From contig NC_052019.1 in NCBI RefSeq assembly GCF_015832195.1, forward strand, positions 45,077,016 through 45,141,015: DNA of 64,000 nucleotides. Direction: 5' to 3'. Positions 51,101 through 63,237 of the stretch are shown here, piece after piece. The stretch's first letter is position 1. Each line of letters opens with the position of its first letter. A program made the position numbers and the translations under genes. The DNA is from Motacilla alba alba. Lineage: Eukaryota; Chordata; Aves; Passeriformes; Motacillidae. The notes under the pieces were generated by a model. That model had not been told where the DNA came from, ran no database searches, and saw only the letters and a list, made by a program, of their open reading frames with translations.

Positions 51101-54100
51101 ATAGAGGTTTGAGAAGACAGAGGCTGGCAAACACAATGCTTTTCTGTTCCCTTTGTGGTTCCAAGCAGGATAAGAGTTGGTGGCTCTATGAACAAGCTCT
51201 AGTGATTCGTGACAATTAGAAGTTTTTCCCAACAGGAAGGCAACAGGTTTTATGTCTTTGAGGAGCCTGAACAGTACAAAGCCAACAAATCCTTTTAAGA
51301 CTTACCCCTCTAAGAGCAAACACGCAAGCAAATAAATTACATTCTGAACAAATCCCAAAGCTATGCTACTGTTCAAAATCACATCTAGGGATGCTTAGAG
51401 CTCAATTTTTGTCTTAACTTCGATTTGTTGAAGCATCACTTTGATCATTTACCAGTTACACTGTGAATCTGCTGCACCGAAAAGATAGCAAAGTCCTGGG
51501 CTCCTGGGCCTCTGTTTGTTCTGTGAAGCCTTCTGTACACACATCCAATGTGCCACACAGCTTACTTAGAAAAACTCCAACTCTGACTTCCAGTTAGTCT
51601 TTTAGACTTACAGCTTCCCTTAATACCGTCATCGCATCTACCTGATGTGATGGTGAGCTTTGCAGTGCAATCAGTTCTCTTACTGGTCAGCAAATAGTAC
51701 GGCAGTGTAACAATATAGAGTCATTGAGCTTCCCGCCAACAGGCACAGCATTGACCTCTGGTTACCTACACACCTACACAGCATAATTTTTCTAATTTCT
51801 GACAGAGCAGACCATCAGATCTGTTTGATAATATACACAAGCCTGAAAGAAAGATTTCACATGAAGTTCTCATTACAGTTTCAGGTAAGCTGTAGAAAAA
51901 GTGAAATCCCTAGCTAAAAAAGTACGCATTAGTTATGAGTTGGCTGAGGTGCAAGACACTGAAACCCACCTCAAAATCTCCCTGTGAACCATTACAATTC
52001 TTCAGTCAGCATGATTTTCCTGATAACTACACCATATCTGCTGCTCACCTATAGTTCTGCATCAAGCCTGATATTAATTTGAATTTTTTAAAAATAAAAA
52101 TGAAGTAAAAGATTTCTTTTCTGAGAAAAAATGCCTCCAAAAAAAGCACAGTGCAAAGAATAACATAATGAGGCTGCACATTAGACATGAGACATACATA
52201 AAAATGGATTCCTAGCTTTTGAAAACACCCAGAACTAGAACACTTTTCCAGGCTTCCTTCTATATGTTATACCTTGGGGTTTGGAAGAAAAATAGCTTAA
52301 TTCTAACTACAGTCATACAGAGTCATCAATGAATAAACACCTCATAGAAAGGCAGGTTTAGGTTGTTTTTTCTGCAGGTAGGATTGCTCTCACTCTCCAG
52401 TGTTAGCAAACACTGTGGCAAATAATGCACAACCGGGCACTACTAGTGAGCAAAAGACAATACAAGAGACTACTGAAGTTTTACTTGATAGAAATATTTC
52501 ATTTAATAATCCAGTTATTTGCCATAGTTGTATGATTATACAACAGCAACCGGATGCGAATAATGGAGTTTGGTTTTTTTTGTGAAATTGATAAATACAA
52601 CGTCTTTTAAGTGATACTCTTAAGTAATTTTTTCTTTGAAATTAGTTGTAATGCTTGAAGAACATTTAGTACTGTAAAATGAAACGAATTAATGTGGACT
52701 AAAACTCCCTATATCATATGAACCCTATATATCAAGGAGACAGCTGATGAATAACTGTGATATAGTGCATATGGCAGACATGGCAACCACTCAACCCTCC
52801 AGCACTGGGTGAACCTCAGAACGTTTGAAAGTTTTGTTTTGATCGCCTTCCAGAAAATGAAATTATTATCCCATACAGCTCAACCTCTTGGAGTCTATAA
52901 ATCAAATATGTTATGAACAGGTTTTCTTGTAACACTTTTGACACTTCCTGGTTTCAGACAAGTTGAAAATGCCATGAGAAGAGTCTCAGAACCAGCATGT
53001 TCTAATTTTTATTTTATTGGAAATTACTCATTTACCGACACATTAGTTTAACAATTTTCATCTCATGTTGTGCAGGGATGCAAGAAATTCAAACAGGCTT
53101 TGACTTCTGAGATTTCATTTGGCTGTGGATTAAAGTCCTGTGCAGTTTAGAATTTTTTGGAATCAAGGAAGCTCATAATCCTGTACTGTATAATGGAAAC
53201 TTTAAAAAAAAAAAGCCAAGAGAAATTGCCAATCATATCTAGCTTTGCGGCAAAAATTGTACATATTTTTCATATATTTTGCTCATAAGCAAATTTATCT
53301 TAACTTTTGTCTGAAATCTGTGCTGGTCTGTAATCCTGGAAGATATAAGTATCAGACCCATCACTTCTTCCTTCCCACCTTCCTTATCCTGTTTCCCAAG
53401 AAGTACTGTGGTTTGTCATTCTCAAACTACAATGGCTAAATTCTACCTTATTTCTTTCTTAATTTCCATACGCTGTTCACTCACGTGCTATTTTTTGCTC
53501 TAGAGAAAAAGGAACTACTTTTCCCTTTGCATTTGTGCCCAAGATCCAGAGAGCTTGTGTGAATGCAAGGGGTATTGCCATGTCTACGTCAGTTGAGTTA
53601 CAGTAAGCTGCAAACCTCCTATTTAGGTTTCTACTTCTTTCCCAAACACTGACCAGACAAAATCCTTGCTAACCAATGTATGTATGGCTGAATTTCAATG
53701 AGGAAAAGGTGTCTTACAGAGACAAGCTATTTTGTTGAAAAAGCACCAACTTAGTGTGGCTATCAAGCAAAATGGTTCGCAGTTGCTAATAGCATCTGCA
53801 AAGATATTGCTGGTCTGAGTGAGTAGAAGAAAATTACTTTCACTAAGCCTAAAAAATGACTGCAGGATTTTATTCTCCTACAGCAGTGATCTGTCCCTTC
53901 CGTGAATACTCTTCAAAGGCAATGATCAGCCTTATTCTGTATTTCAGAAGATGTATAAATAGTCTTGGAAAAATCTTGTGCCAATTTTGCTGTTTCCTTA
54001 GAATGTCAGGTTCAGGCAGCTCTCAGCATTGCTGCTCACATCTCAACTGAACGGTAAAAGTTAAGCTTCTCAAGGCGTGCACAGCTGTAATCCAGCCTCT

Positions 54101-54859
54101 GGTTTCTAGGGATCAAAGGTCAGCACATTAATCTATTTGGGATAATTCATAGAACCTCTTTGGAGAAAAGAAAAACATTAACATAAAAATAAGCCACGTT
54201 TCCTGAAAATGAATCAGAACACTTTATGATATAAACCAGTATCCCAATGATTACCCAAAGCAATTAGTTTAGTGTGTTCAGGCTCAGACTTACTCTACTC
54301 CATTTCACTCTGGGTATTGCAGGTCTTTTGTTACAATAATTTTTTGGAATAAGTAGTTTTTGCCCTGATTATGAAGTCAGTTGCTCTGAAAAGTAGGAAA
54401 AAAACCTAAAGAAATGTTTCTGAAGAGCTGTGATATGAAAATAATCAAATCATCTCCCAAAGCATCATAAACAGCAACAAAATATTTCATAACAATTAAA
54501 ATCTATATTTGCTGTCATTTGAAAATGACTGAAATTAGTTTGCAGGAAGTGCAAGAGGTTTTTAACAAAGGCTTTTCAAAGTAGGTGTTAGTAAAGTATT
54601 ACAGAGCCCAGCCTCAAATGTCTGGAAGTTAAAGCTGCCCTAATTTATATAATTTACATCAAAGGGAGATTATTCTTGGACAGTATTTTTGCCTAGCCCC
54701 ACTTCTTCACTGAGGTGTAATTATTGGTTATGTTCTAAATACTGTTCCTCGCTACCTTTGCGTAACAGATAAAAGTAACTGTTTTAATGTGCAGTGATCA
54801 GATGTCAAGTTTATAGAGCAAGAGCTGCCAAAAAGAATGCAAAGAAATAACCTATATGA
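48164..54859. other. AT-rich noncoding DNA, no gene seen
   Basis: No gene can be supported. Open frames stay below 100 codons. Poly(A) at 50088-50109 is listed separately. T/A tracts occur at about 48719-48729 and 53203-53213, and a CTTCC-rich run near 53366-53386. Confidence 0.6.
50088..50109. repeat. Poly(A), 22 residues, after a C/T-rich run
   Basis: A pyrimidine stretch (50060-50085) ends in CAG and runs into 22 A residues, followed by AC-rich low-complexity sequence to about 50140. There is no retroposed body on the 5' side. Confidence 0.9.
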
Positions 54860-55050
54860 CTCTATCAGAGTGTGGAGGGATTTTAATTTTAAGATGGTGA
54901 GGTTTTGCTCATGGCAATTCTCTGCTACCCCACGTGCATTTCACGTCCTAACAGAGACATGGAACAGATTTAGATGTGAAGTTCATTGTTAAGCTTGGGA
55001 TTACTGTCAAATTAATTCAGTTATTACTCATAATGTTAATTGCAGTGAGG
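54860..55050. promoter_or_regulatory. Candidate conserved noncoding element
   Basis: This has paired CACGTGCA and TCACGTCC segments (near 54932-54950), which carry E-box/CRE-like CACGTG and ACGTC cores with retained CpGs, followed by TCAAATTAATTCAG and TAATGTTAATTG homeodomain-type cores. No repeat or frame is recognised. Regulatory function is inference. Confidence 0.2.
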
Positions 55051-55085
55051 TAAAAGCAGAATTGAGAGAAAGAGCAAAAAGAGGA

Positions 55086-55112
55086 AGCATGTGCATGTGC
55101 TTGCATGCGTGT
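55086..55112. repeat. Alternating purine-pyrimidine stretch
   Basis: GCATGTGCATGTGC continues into TTGCATGCGTGT. It is nearly all alternating purine and pyrimidine steps and includes the palindrome GCATGC, so it has modest Z-DNA potential. Confidence 0.6.
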
Positions 55113-56119
55113 ATTTGTATCTGTTCATGCACATTAAGGGGACTTTTTAACCTGTCCAGGTTTGTTTTCGAAGATGTGAAAGACATGTGATAGCTGTCAT
55201 ACTATTCCCCCCAAAAGAAATATTATAAATGGCCCAAATGATATATTCTTCTCTCTTGTTCTTCTCAAAAATTCTCTAAAAAACTCCAGAATCCAAATCT
55301 GGATGAGACAGAAGACCTGGATTGACACAGGCACAACTGAACAGGCACATGGCAGGAAGCCTAAAATATTTTGGAGGTTTTGTGGGTGAATGTTTCCTTC
55401 TGAATTAAGAGTTGTGGGAAAAAAAAAAAAGAAACAAAAAAAGAAACAACTCTGCTTTAAAACCATAAATCATTGTGATTGTGGTGATGGGAATAAGCCC
55501 ATTGCAAAGAGTTCATTACCCAGAGAAGATATTTTTTCATAAAAGTAAATAAAAGTGCAATTCACATATTTCCAAATCTAACTAGAACTGAGCTAGTGAG
55601 GAACTGTAGAAGTCCTAAGGAACATCAGGTTGTATGCAGGGTCGTATAAGAATATGTCCTTTGTATCTATCACAGATTTTGAGAAAATGTTCCTCATGCG
55701 CAAAGTAACTGCAACAGTTGTTCAGGGACTTGATTAGCATGGATTCGTTGTCTCTAAGGTCCTTGGCTGTGCTGTGTTTTTACTGCTGTGGAGAAGGACT
55801 GCTGAGAAAGCATATTATGGAAAAGATTCCTTCTGCTGTGTAGCACCTTCCACAGGGGATCCACTAAGTCAATGGGAATTTTGCATGGCACAGCATCATT
55901 AAATACGAGGATTAATTCAGTTGCCTCACTATGAACTTGGTGCAACTATCAAGAGAAATGAATAGTGAAGATGACAGAATGATCTTTTCTGAATCCCTGT
56001 GCTGTCATGCAATATGGATAAATAATGAGAAATAAGTTCTTGGCAAATGCTAAGTTTGGCTCCTGAGAACTTAGACATAATGGTAATATGATATTCAAAG
56101 AGTGTAGTGCTCAGTCAAT

Positions 56120-56340
56120 TAGACGAATAGCCTGTTTTTGCTTGTCGTTGTCCAATAAATTTGAGAACAAATGACATTATAGAAACCCAATTATTTCTGC
56201 AAACCAGGTACTGAGACCTGGCAGATGACCGAGTGATATTAAATGATCTTACACAGACACGGTAGTTTGATCGGGGAAGCTTTTTGATTGCAATGCAGTG
56301 TTAAACAACGCAAGAAATGCCTCATGTAGCAACAGAACTA
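56120..56340. promoter_or_regulatory. Candidate conserved noncoding element
   Basis: CpGs survive at unusual density for AT-rich DNA (near 56125, 56146, 56229, 56261, 56272 and 56310), in non-repetitive sequence containing CCAATAAATTT and CCCAATTATTTC. The pattern suggests either constraint or low germline methylation. No coding frame or repeat explains it. Confidence 0.22.
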
Positions 56341-56479
56341 ATCCAAAACCTTGTTTTCTTGCCTTTTTTCTCCTGAAAAGCTCAGCTATTTATTATCCTT
56401 AAATCAGACTTGCTAAAATGCAGAAACCTGTTGGCCTTTTCTGCCTAGCACTATGTGCTGTATAGAATTCCTGTTCTGC

Positions 56480-56660
56480 TGCCCTAAAGACAGCACACAA
56501 ATAAGCTTTAACTAATAACGTTTGATCAATACGCTTATATGAGCATGATCTCCTCGAACTGCCAGCTGCCCTACGGCCACAAAGGGCAAGACAATATAAA
56601 AAACCAAAATTGACTTGTGCTAATTCCATATTAATTAAGCTTCTCTTGACCTGTCTTGTG
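56480..56660. promoter_or_regulatory. Candidate conserved noncoding element
   Basis: Like the patch before it, this keeps CpGs in AT-rich DNA (near 56519, 56531, 56555, 56573) and ends with the palindrome TTAATTAA (56631-56638). A minus-strand frame of 92 codons crosses it (56399-56677), but its translation is unfamiliar and is probably a by-product of composition. Confidence 0.22.
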
Positions 56661-57039
56661 TATTCTTTAGGAGACAATTGAAGATCTTTGCATGCAGAGC
56701 AGCAAACATGCTCTTTTGGGATAATTTCAATAATCTGACTATATCAGGAAGATTCATGCCCTGAATTCATGCCCTTAATCAAGTTGCAGCATGTTAGGGC
56801 AATATAGAAAGGGTGAATAAAGCTATTATTCATTTCTGCATGAAAGCCAATATTATAGCTTAGTACAAGGCAAAGGGTACAAATTTACATGTGCTCAACT
56901 ACAAGCCTTGTTTTCTTCCACTGTACAGAATATATGATCCCTATTTCTCTAAATTTTATATTAACGTTTTAGTCTTGAAATGTTTTCCACAGTTATTCAC
57001 ACATATATTATCATAATAAATGTAAACAGAGAATCCAGC

Positions 57040-57210
57040 TATCAATAGGCCAATCTCTTAAAGGTTTGTTTATGGCTGAGGTAAACACATCAGCAAATAT
57101 AAGGCTGTCAGCTTGTATGTTGCCCAAACACCATCAGCTAATGCCTCCACCTGAGGTAAGGCAGTGGCCAGTTATAGTGATTGATTTGGGCCATTAGCTC
57201 CAAATCAAAG
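57040..57210. promoter_or_regulatory. Candidate enhancer with inverted forkhead sites
   Basis: TGTTTAT (57067-57073) and GTAAACA (57081-57087) are two consensus forkhead (RYAAAYA) sites in opposite orientation, 7 bp apart. About 95 bp on, TTGATTTGG (57181-57189) and CCAAATCAA (57200-57208) form a perfect 9-bp dyad. AGCTAATG at 57137-57144 recurs inverted as CATTAGCT inside that dyad's loop. The symmetry of three separate motifs in 150 bp suggests protein-binding organisation. This is inference. Confidence 0.3.
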
Positions 57211-60009
57211 TCAGTTTCAGTTCATCCATCTTTCTAGAACCTCAGCAAAAAATGTTATTTGAAAATAAACACTGGCTCTTCGTCTCTTTTTTTCAAAAGA
57301 GCAGCAGGGAGCTGATCGACATGTCACTAAGTATGTCTCCATTTCTGCTGCAGCAGGAGTCTCCTGGAAACTCTGCTGATGAATTTGGGTATTTCGTCTA
57401 TGTACAGTCCTGACGTGCAGGAGAGACTGCATTTCTTTCCAGTAGAACTGAAAAAAGGGTTCCTCATAAAGTCTGATGAATGTAAAAAGCAGACTTTGAT
57501 ACTTAATCTCTCAGTCCAGCTGACCAACATTTGACTCAAGAGCAGGAAGTGGAAGGAAAAGGTGTTTTCTAACCACATTTGTAAACTCTGGAGCATCAAA
57601 GCAATAACTGCCAGCAAAATAAAGCACCTGGGGGATACCTCTAATCTGTAGCAACCTGACCCTGATCCTGCTCTGGGTGCTGAACACACAGGGATTCACA
57701 GAACACCATAACCATGGTCCTGCCCAGACCTGATTTACAGCAGAAATAAAGGTGACCTGGAAGAGAAGTGATTCTTCATCCCTTGAGGATTGCTCTAATA
57801 AAGGATAGGTTTCTAAAGGGTTGGTAAAACGTGAGTTAGTCACTGGAGACTGTCCAAAGGCCTGGCCTCAACACAATTAATTCAGAGCAGCATTTCTGTC
57901 TGCCAAATCTGTGTTTACAATGATAGACTTGTGGCATCAAGAATTTGTAGGTGCCTGAGTCAAGGATTAATTCTAGGGACAAGACTTAACATTTGTTAAT
58001 TATTTAAGTTCTTTCTACCACATTGTAGGGAGCTGAATGACAGAAGAGATCCAAGTCTAACTTTAATGGATGCAGAAGTTCACTGACCTCTCAGTGCAGA
58101 GTTGTGCCACGTGCTGAGGTGAGACTTCTCTCTAAAATACGTTTTGTGATGTTTCAGACATTTTTCTTTTTGCTCAATTATCGTTTAATTTAGAAAATGA
58201 TATTCTCAGAAAAGATTCTCTTCTGCTGCAAGCACCTGAAGATCAGCCCATTTTTGGTTTTGTTAGGGTTTTTTGGTTATATTTCTTCGTATTATGTTCT
58301 CACAAGTTTAACTAAAAGTCTCCTCTCAAAAAACACACAAATCAATACTGTAGTTGGGTATTCAGACGTGGGGGACTATGACAGCCATTTCTTCTCCAAT
58401 AATATGTCCTTAGAGCTGTTTCTCCATAACTTGCCTCGCTTTGACTGCCCTCCCCCAGCTCTAACCTGACCAGAAGCAGGGGGGCCTCTGAGACAGTGTG
58501 GGTTATTTGAGGACTCCTTCTCCAGAGCTTTACTGCTAAGTGAGGGCAGTTTACAATTGGGGAAGTATAGCAATTATTTAAAAGAAGAAAGTTTTGATGG
58601 GATCTTGTTACCACAGAGTCTTTTCCCCTTTGCCTGTCTCCATCAATAGCAATGGCAAATTTCCAGCTTTTTATTTTTTGAGTGTGAATACTCTTAAATC
58701 CAAACAAGCTAATTATTAGTAACTTCTGATGTAAGGAGCTAAATAAATGTGATGGAGAAACCACCAAAACTTGGGCTTGGCTTCACTGTTCAGATATTAG
58801 AAAAAGAGAAGATTTCTTTGTGCAATTTGTTGGATAAATACATATTGTGAACTGCAATCAGTATTTATCTTTAACATTTTAGGGACTGATAATTGTTAGC
58901 AGGAGGCCTTACAAGGGAAACTTCAATGATCTGCTTTATCCTCCTGGGCTAGTGACTGGCTTGTCTCAGCAGGAAGGTGCAGAGAGGCTTCCTTCTGCCT
59001 TCTCTTGAGAAAAGAGGGGGTTTAGTACAAATTGAGAAGTCACCTCATACAGTGTCAAAAGTGACCTCATTGTAGCTGGTGCAGCCAGATGAAGTCTGAT
59101 GGAGCCTGCCACACTTTTGCTAGGTCAGATTTCTCACCTTTTGTTATCTGAGCTTCTTTCTGAGAGCCTGAGCTGCCTAAAGGAGTAGCGCAACATTCCC
59201 TTTCTTTGCCCTTTAATCCAATCACAGGGGCCTTGGTTTCTCACAGAGCACTGGGATACACACTAAGGTTAGCTGAGCAGCTGTGAAAGTGAGGTGAAGA
59301 TTAAGACCTTGACTCTGTTCATACATTTCAATATGAATGAAGCCAATGAAAGGGAGATTATCTTTCTCGCTACTTTTCAAATTTCTTATCTATGAGGCAA
59401 CACTGTTTACACAAAGCTCGATGCAGTTGACAAATCTTTGCCCTGCCAGGTGCAGAAACTTCTAGTCATCATCTTAAAAATATATTTGGGGAGAGTTGGA
59501 AGGAAGGAAGAGGAGACAACAGTGAGGGAGAGAAAGTCACTTTTGATGGTAGCAGATGGGAATATGTCATGTAAGAAATGCAGAAGTATTCTGGTTGCAG
59601 TCTGGCACTTCAAAGCAAGATGAAGACGCATTTCAAAGAGGATACACATTATTATTTGATTAAGATTCAGCTTCCTGGATGAAATGTGCATGCAATTATT
59701 AGCATGATGATAGTAGATTTCATAAGGAAAGTTTATTGTCTCTGTTATTGGTTCTTATTAGCGATGGGTTCAGCCTCCTATCCTGTGTATGAACTCCCAC
59801 TCTTTTTCAAAATTTGCATATATGGATGGAGTGTCCAAAACTGGTTGCATGCTTTCAATTTTGAATACAAATTAGCATCTCATGGGAGGTCAAATCCCAG
59901 ATTTAGGGTATGTAGAGAAGTTGTCCTCAGACAATACTTACACAGCGCCTTCTTTGCATGTCTTACTGATGGATTTCTTTCTTCCTGCCCTCTTAGGATC
60001 AAAATCTTA
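57211..60009. other. Noncoding unique DNA, no gene seen
   Basis: Overlapping minus-strand open frames between 57.2 and 57.8 kb (71-120 codons) and one of 141 codons at 58342-58767 lie in locally GC-richer DNA and have no recognised domain. A near-repeat pair, AGTCACCTCAT and AGTGACCTCAT, lies near 59038-59068. A T/G-rich run spans about 58250-58280. Confidence 0.55.
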
Positions 60010-60205
60010 TAAGGGTGGTGACACATTGGAGCAGGTTACCCAGAGAAGGGATGGGTGTTTCATCCCTGGAAACATTCAAGGTCAATCTGGATGGGGCTCT
60101 GAGCAACCTGATCAAGTTGAAGATGCCCCTGCTCATTACGCGGGAGCTGGACTAGATGACCGTTAAAGGCCCCTTCCAACAAAAACCATTTCATGATGCT
60201 ATGAA
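60010..60205 (+). mobile_element. CR1 LINE, 3' end fragment
   Basis: This is the 3' untranslated end of a CR1 retrotransposon in plus orientation. It runs from AGGGTGGTGACACATTGGAG through GGTTACCCAGAGAAGGGATG, CATCCCTGGAAACATTCAAGG and GGGGCTCTGAGCAACCTG to GAGCTGGACTAGATGACC, CCCCTTCCAAC and a degenerate ATTCTATG-type tail (60187-60203). It is strongly 5'-truncated and diverged, with no coding part. It is in opposite orientation to the CR1 fragment near 20 kb. Confidence 0.95.
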
Positions 60206-63200
60206 ACTCAACAAGCATTCATATATAGCACTGCACTTTCTCATACTGTTACCAAAAGGTCCAGGAGGAAGTTTTACTGTCTATAGAAACCAGGCAGATT
60301 CTACACGACTTTCTGTGGAGCTCATGAATAGCCTGCCTTTGAAGTTTACCAGGGAATTTTCACTGATTTCACCCAGCTAAACAGATATATCTCCAATCAG
60401 ATCACAGAAGGAACTTTTGGAATTCAAAGCCTGAACACAGGACTGCATTTTGCCACAGCTCAGCTTGCAAATTATGTTGCGAGAACATAATTCTTAAAAG
60501 ATGACGTGTTGTCACATCCTGATCCCAGTGAAAAAAAATTCCGAGGTATTTAGTGGAAAGGCTTTTGTAAATTCAAACTTGAGGCCAAAAGTAGAGACAA
60601 TCCAGTTTCTACACATTTAATATGCCCCAAAAGCCTTTGAAGAAAATTATGAGAAGTGTGAGGCACAGCATAGAAATTCTCAAATTGAACTAGATCAGCA
60701 GTCAGTTCTGCCCAGAGCCATTCCCTCAGCAGTGGTCAAGATCACAAACCCTGGGAGTTACAGAGAAGTCTCTGCCATAGAAAACTGCATCATAACCTTT
60801 GCAAGTTAATAAGCCTAAAATCCTATTTTCTCTCTTTTTGTTTCTATGTCTTTAAAAAATGTTTACAATTGCAAACAGAAGTATTTTTAAATGCAAGTAA
60901 TTATTTGCTTTTCCCCCCAGCCTTTCTGCCTTATGGAAGGGAGTTTCATAGACTCATTTCAGTCTTGAATTTTAAAAAAAAATCTTTTCAGGCTCTAAAT
61001 TTGCTGCCTTATGCTTCTAGAAAAGCTCCTATACTCTGATATCATGTAAGACATGATTGGAAAAGTTTCTCATATTTACAGAGATCACTGTTTTCAACAA
61101 GTGATACTAAACATACCTTCTACTCTTGTCTAAAAAGCAAGAGTATAAATTTAAGCAGTCCAAATACAAAGATACTCTGTTCCTGTGTAGGAGCCAATGG
61201 AACTCCATGAAACAGACAATTTTTTCCCCCCAGAATAGTTGAAGTATTTTGAAAAGCATCTGTATAGTTACTCTATTCAGACCAGTCTTTTTATCACACT
61301 ATCTGCATGAACGCATGTTTGTGTCTATAGGCAGCTTAGATTTACAACTTCTGGCTTGATACTATGGTTAATTTTGTATCTTGATGTGGTTATCACTTAT
61401 TTTCAGTTAGACAAGATTTTCTAAGTTTTTTTCTATGTTTTGCTTTTGTTCCTTAATGTCAGCTGTTGCAACTTTAAAGACTGGTGCCATAGATGGGCAG
61501 GTTTTAGATGAGTGAAAGAGGCCACTGGAATTTATTCAAAGTCATATAAGGCTTATGTTTAGGAGATCCCTTATTGGTTCTGCACCTGTCTGGTATCTGG
61601 CCTGGAGCTCTTTAGATTCTCTGAAATACGGGTATTTTAAATGTCTACTAAGTGAACTGCATTTAAATCCACTGATTTCTCTGTCAATCTTCAGTAACCA
61701 AATGGTGTTAGGAAAAAGACATTGAATGGGGATTCTTGGGTATTGTGCTGGGAAAGAGGAAACCTGTTTTTAAAAACTGGATTTATAGAATCTGGAAATG
61801 CAGAATGAAAGAATTAGAATACGAAGCCTACTGGGGGCTGGACAGAACAAGAGAAATACTAAAAGAATTAATTTTCTCAGCATAGCATTATGTCAACTCA
61901 AAGGGAAAAAAACCACTCAGCTGCTTGACTCAAAATAGCTGGATGTGAAACCAGTGGTGCCATCCACTCCTTGATCCCACTGACAGATTTACAGCTTTCT
62001 GCAGTGTTGCTGCTATCCATGATGAAAATGGCAGGTGCACTCTGCTACAGAAGAGCATTTCTGTCTGAAAATTCATCTCCATGCACATGTGTGAATAAGA
62101 GAAGCTAGAGGTCACAAGGGGACAGTTCAGTGTTTAGAGTGACTTACAAAGAAATGCTGCTATCTTCCCAAGGACAATCTCCTTGCTATCCCACAGCTGT
62201 ATCCCAGGGTAGGGAGACTAGCCAATTGAGTGCCAGCTGAAATACATTAAAAAGTAGTAATTTTTGACAAATAAACAGTGAGAACTGCATACTACTCACC
62301 AAAGATAAAATATCTCAGTTTGTAGGAAGATTTGGTTTATAAGCCTATTTAAATTTTATACAGAAAAATTCACAGGAAGCAATGAAAAACTCTGAAATGT
62401 ATTAATTGCAAGTCATAGCCCAAGGTCTAGAAAACCCTAAAGGCTTGCAAGTGCTATAAATCTGAACTTGGATTTAAATGATGATATTAATTGAAGGCAT
62501 CCTTTCATTACTATGTAGATAATTACTGCATGTCAGTATGTATCTCACAAAAAAAGTCCTACTTGCTCTGAAATATTTGACTTGGCTATGACTTGCAGCT
62601 GAATTTCAGCCAACTAAAAAATACCTTGCCTTCATCCCAGCCTGACTTTACATCCAGTTTGTAATTTCACTGAAGTAGAAAGACTGTATTTGGAGTGAAT
62701 TAGGTTGGGATTGCTCTATTTTACTTTTATGTCAAAATAAACCCCTAACTCTCAAAATTCCTTACTCTGGTCTTTTGAAGAGAGTCTGAAGCCTTATATA
62801 CTGAGTTTAGGACTGTATCTGGGTTTCAAATACCCACCATTTGAAATCCACTAGAAAGGCTGAGGGAGTGGCCTTATTTCTATTTGAATCTACCCAAAAA
62901 TTGTCCAAAGAGTGGTGAATATAATTCCAATGAAATCTTGAGGCCATTTTTGTAGCTTAATGATTCACTGGGAGGAGAATGCTATCACTTATATGGTTTT
63001 TTTTTTTTTGGGCAAGGTAATATAAGAACATTCTGACAGAAAATAGTAATGACATTTGCATACAAATTCCCCAGTGTACAGTGTCAGCAATCTTGCTGAG
63101 AACCCAGAAACTCCAGGATATTATAATCAAGGCATGTAGTCCTGTCTTTACCTCACCTAGCATCTCTTGCACAAACGGGTAAACCCAGAGGTAAATTCCC

Positions 63201-63206
63201 AGTTAC
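60206..63206. other. Noncoding unique DNA, no gene seen
   Basis: AT-rich DNA without a supportable gene. Short T or A runs occur near 60973-60981 and 62997-63009. No recognised element follows the CR1 fragment. Confidence 0.6.
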
Positions 63207-63237
63207 TGTAAGATTAAACCTGAGGTCTAATCTTACA
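63207..63237. repeat. Near-perfect 31-bp palindrome
   Basis: TGTAAGATTA (63207-63216) and TAATCTTACA (63228-63237) pair exactly. Inside them ACCT (63218-63221) pairs with AGGT (63223-63226) around a single central G. Only one pair (63217 with 63227) fails, so 14 of 15 positions are symmetric. Such symmetry suggests a foldback, a dimer-binding site or a template-switch scar. Confidence 0.9.

Noticed and set aside
56399..56677. 92-codon minus-strand frame rich in Arg and Ser
   Set aside because: It spans a CpG-retaining patch, which lowers stop frequency. No domain or splice sites were seen.
58342..58767. 141-codon minus-strand frame
   Set aside because: It overlaps two other frames, its translation has no recognisable family, and no flanking splice signals were found.
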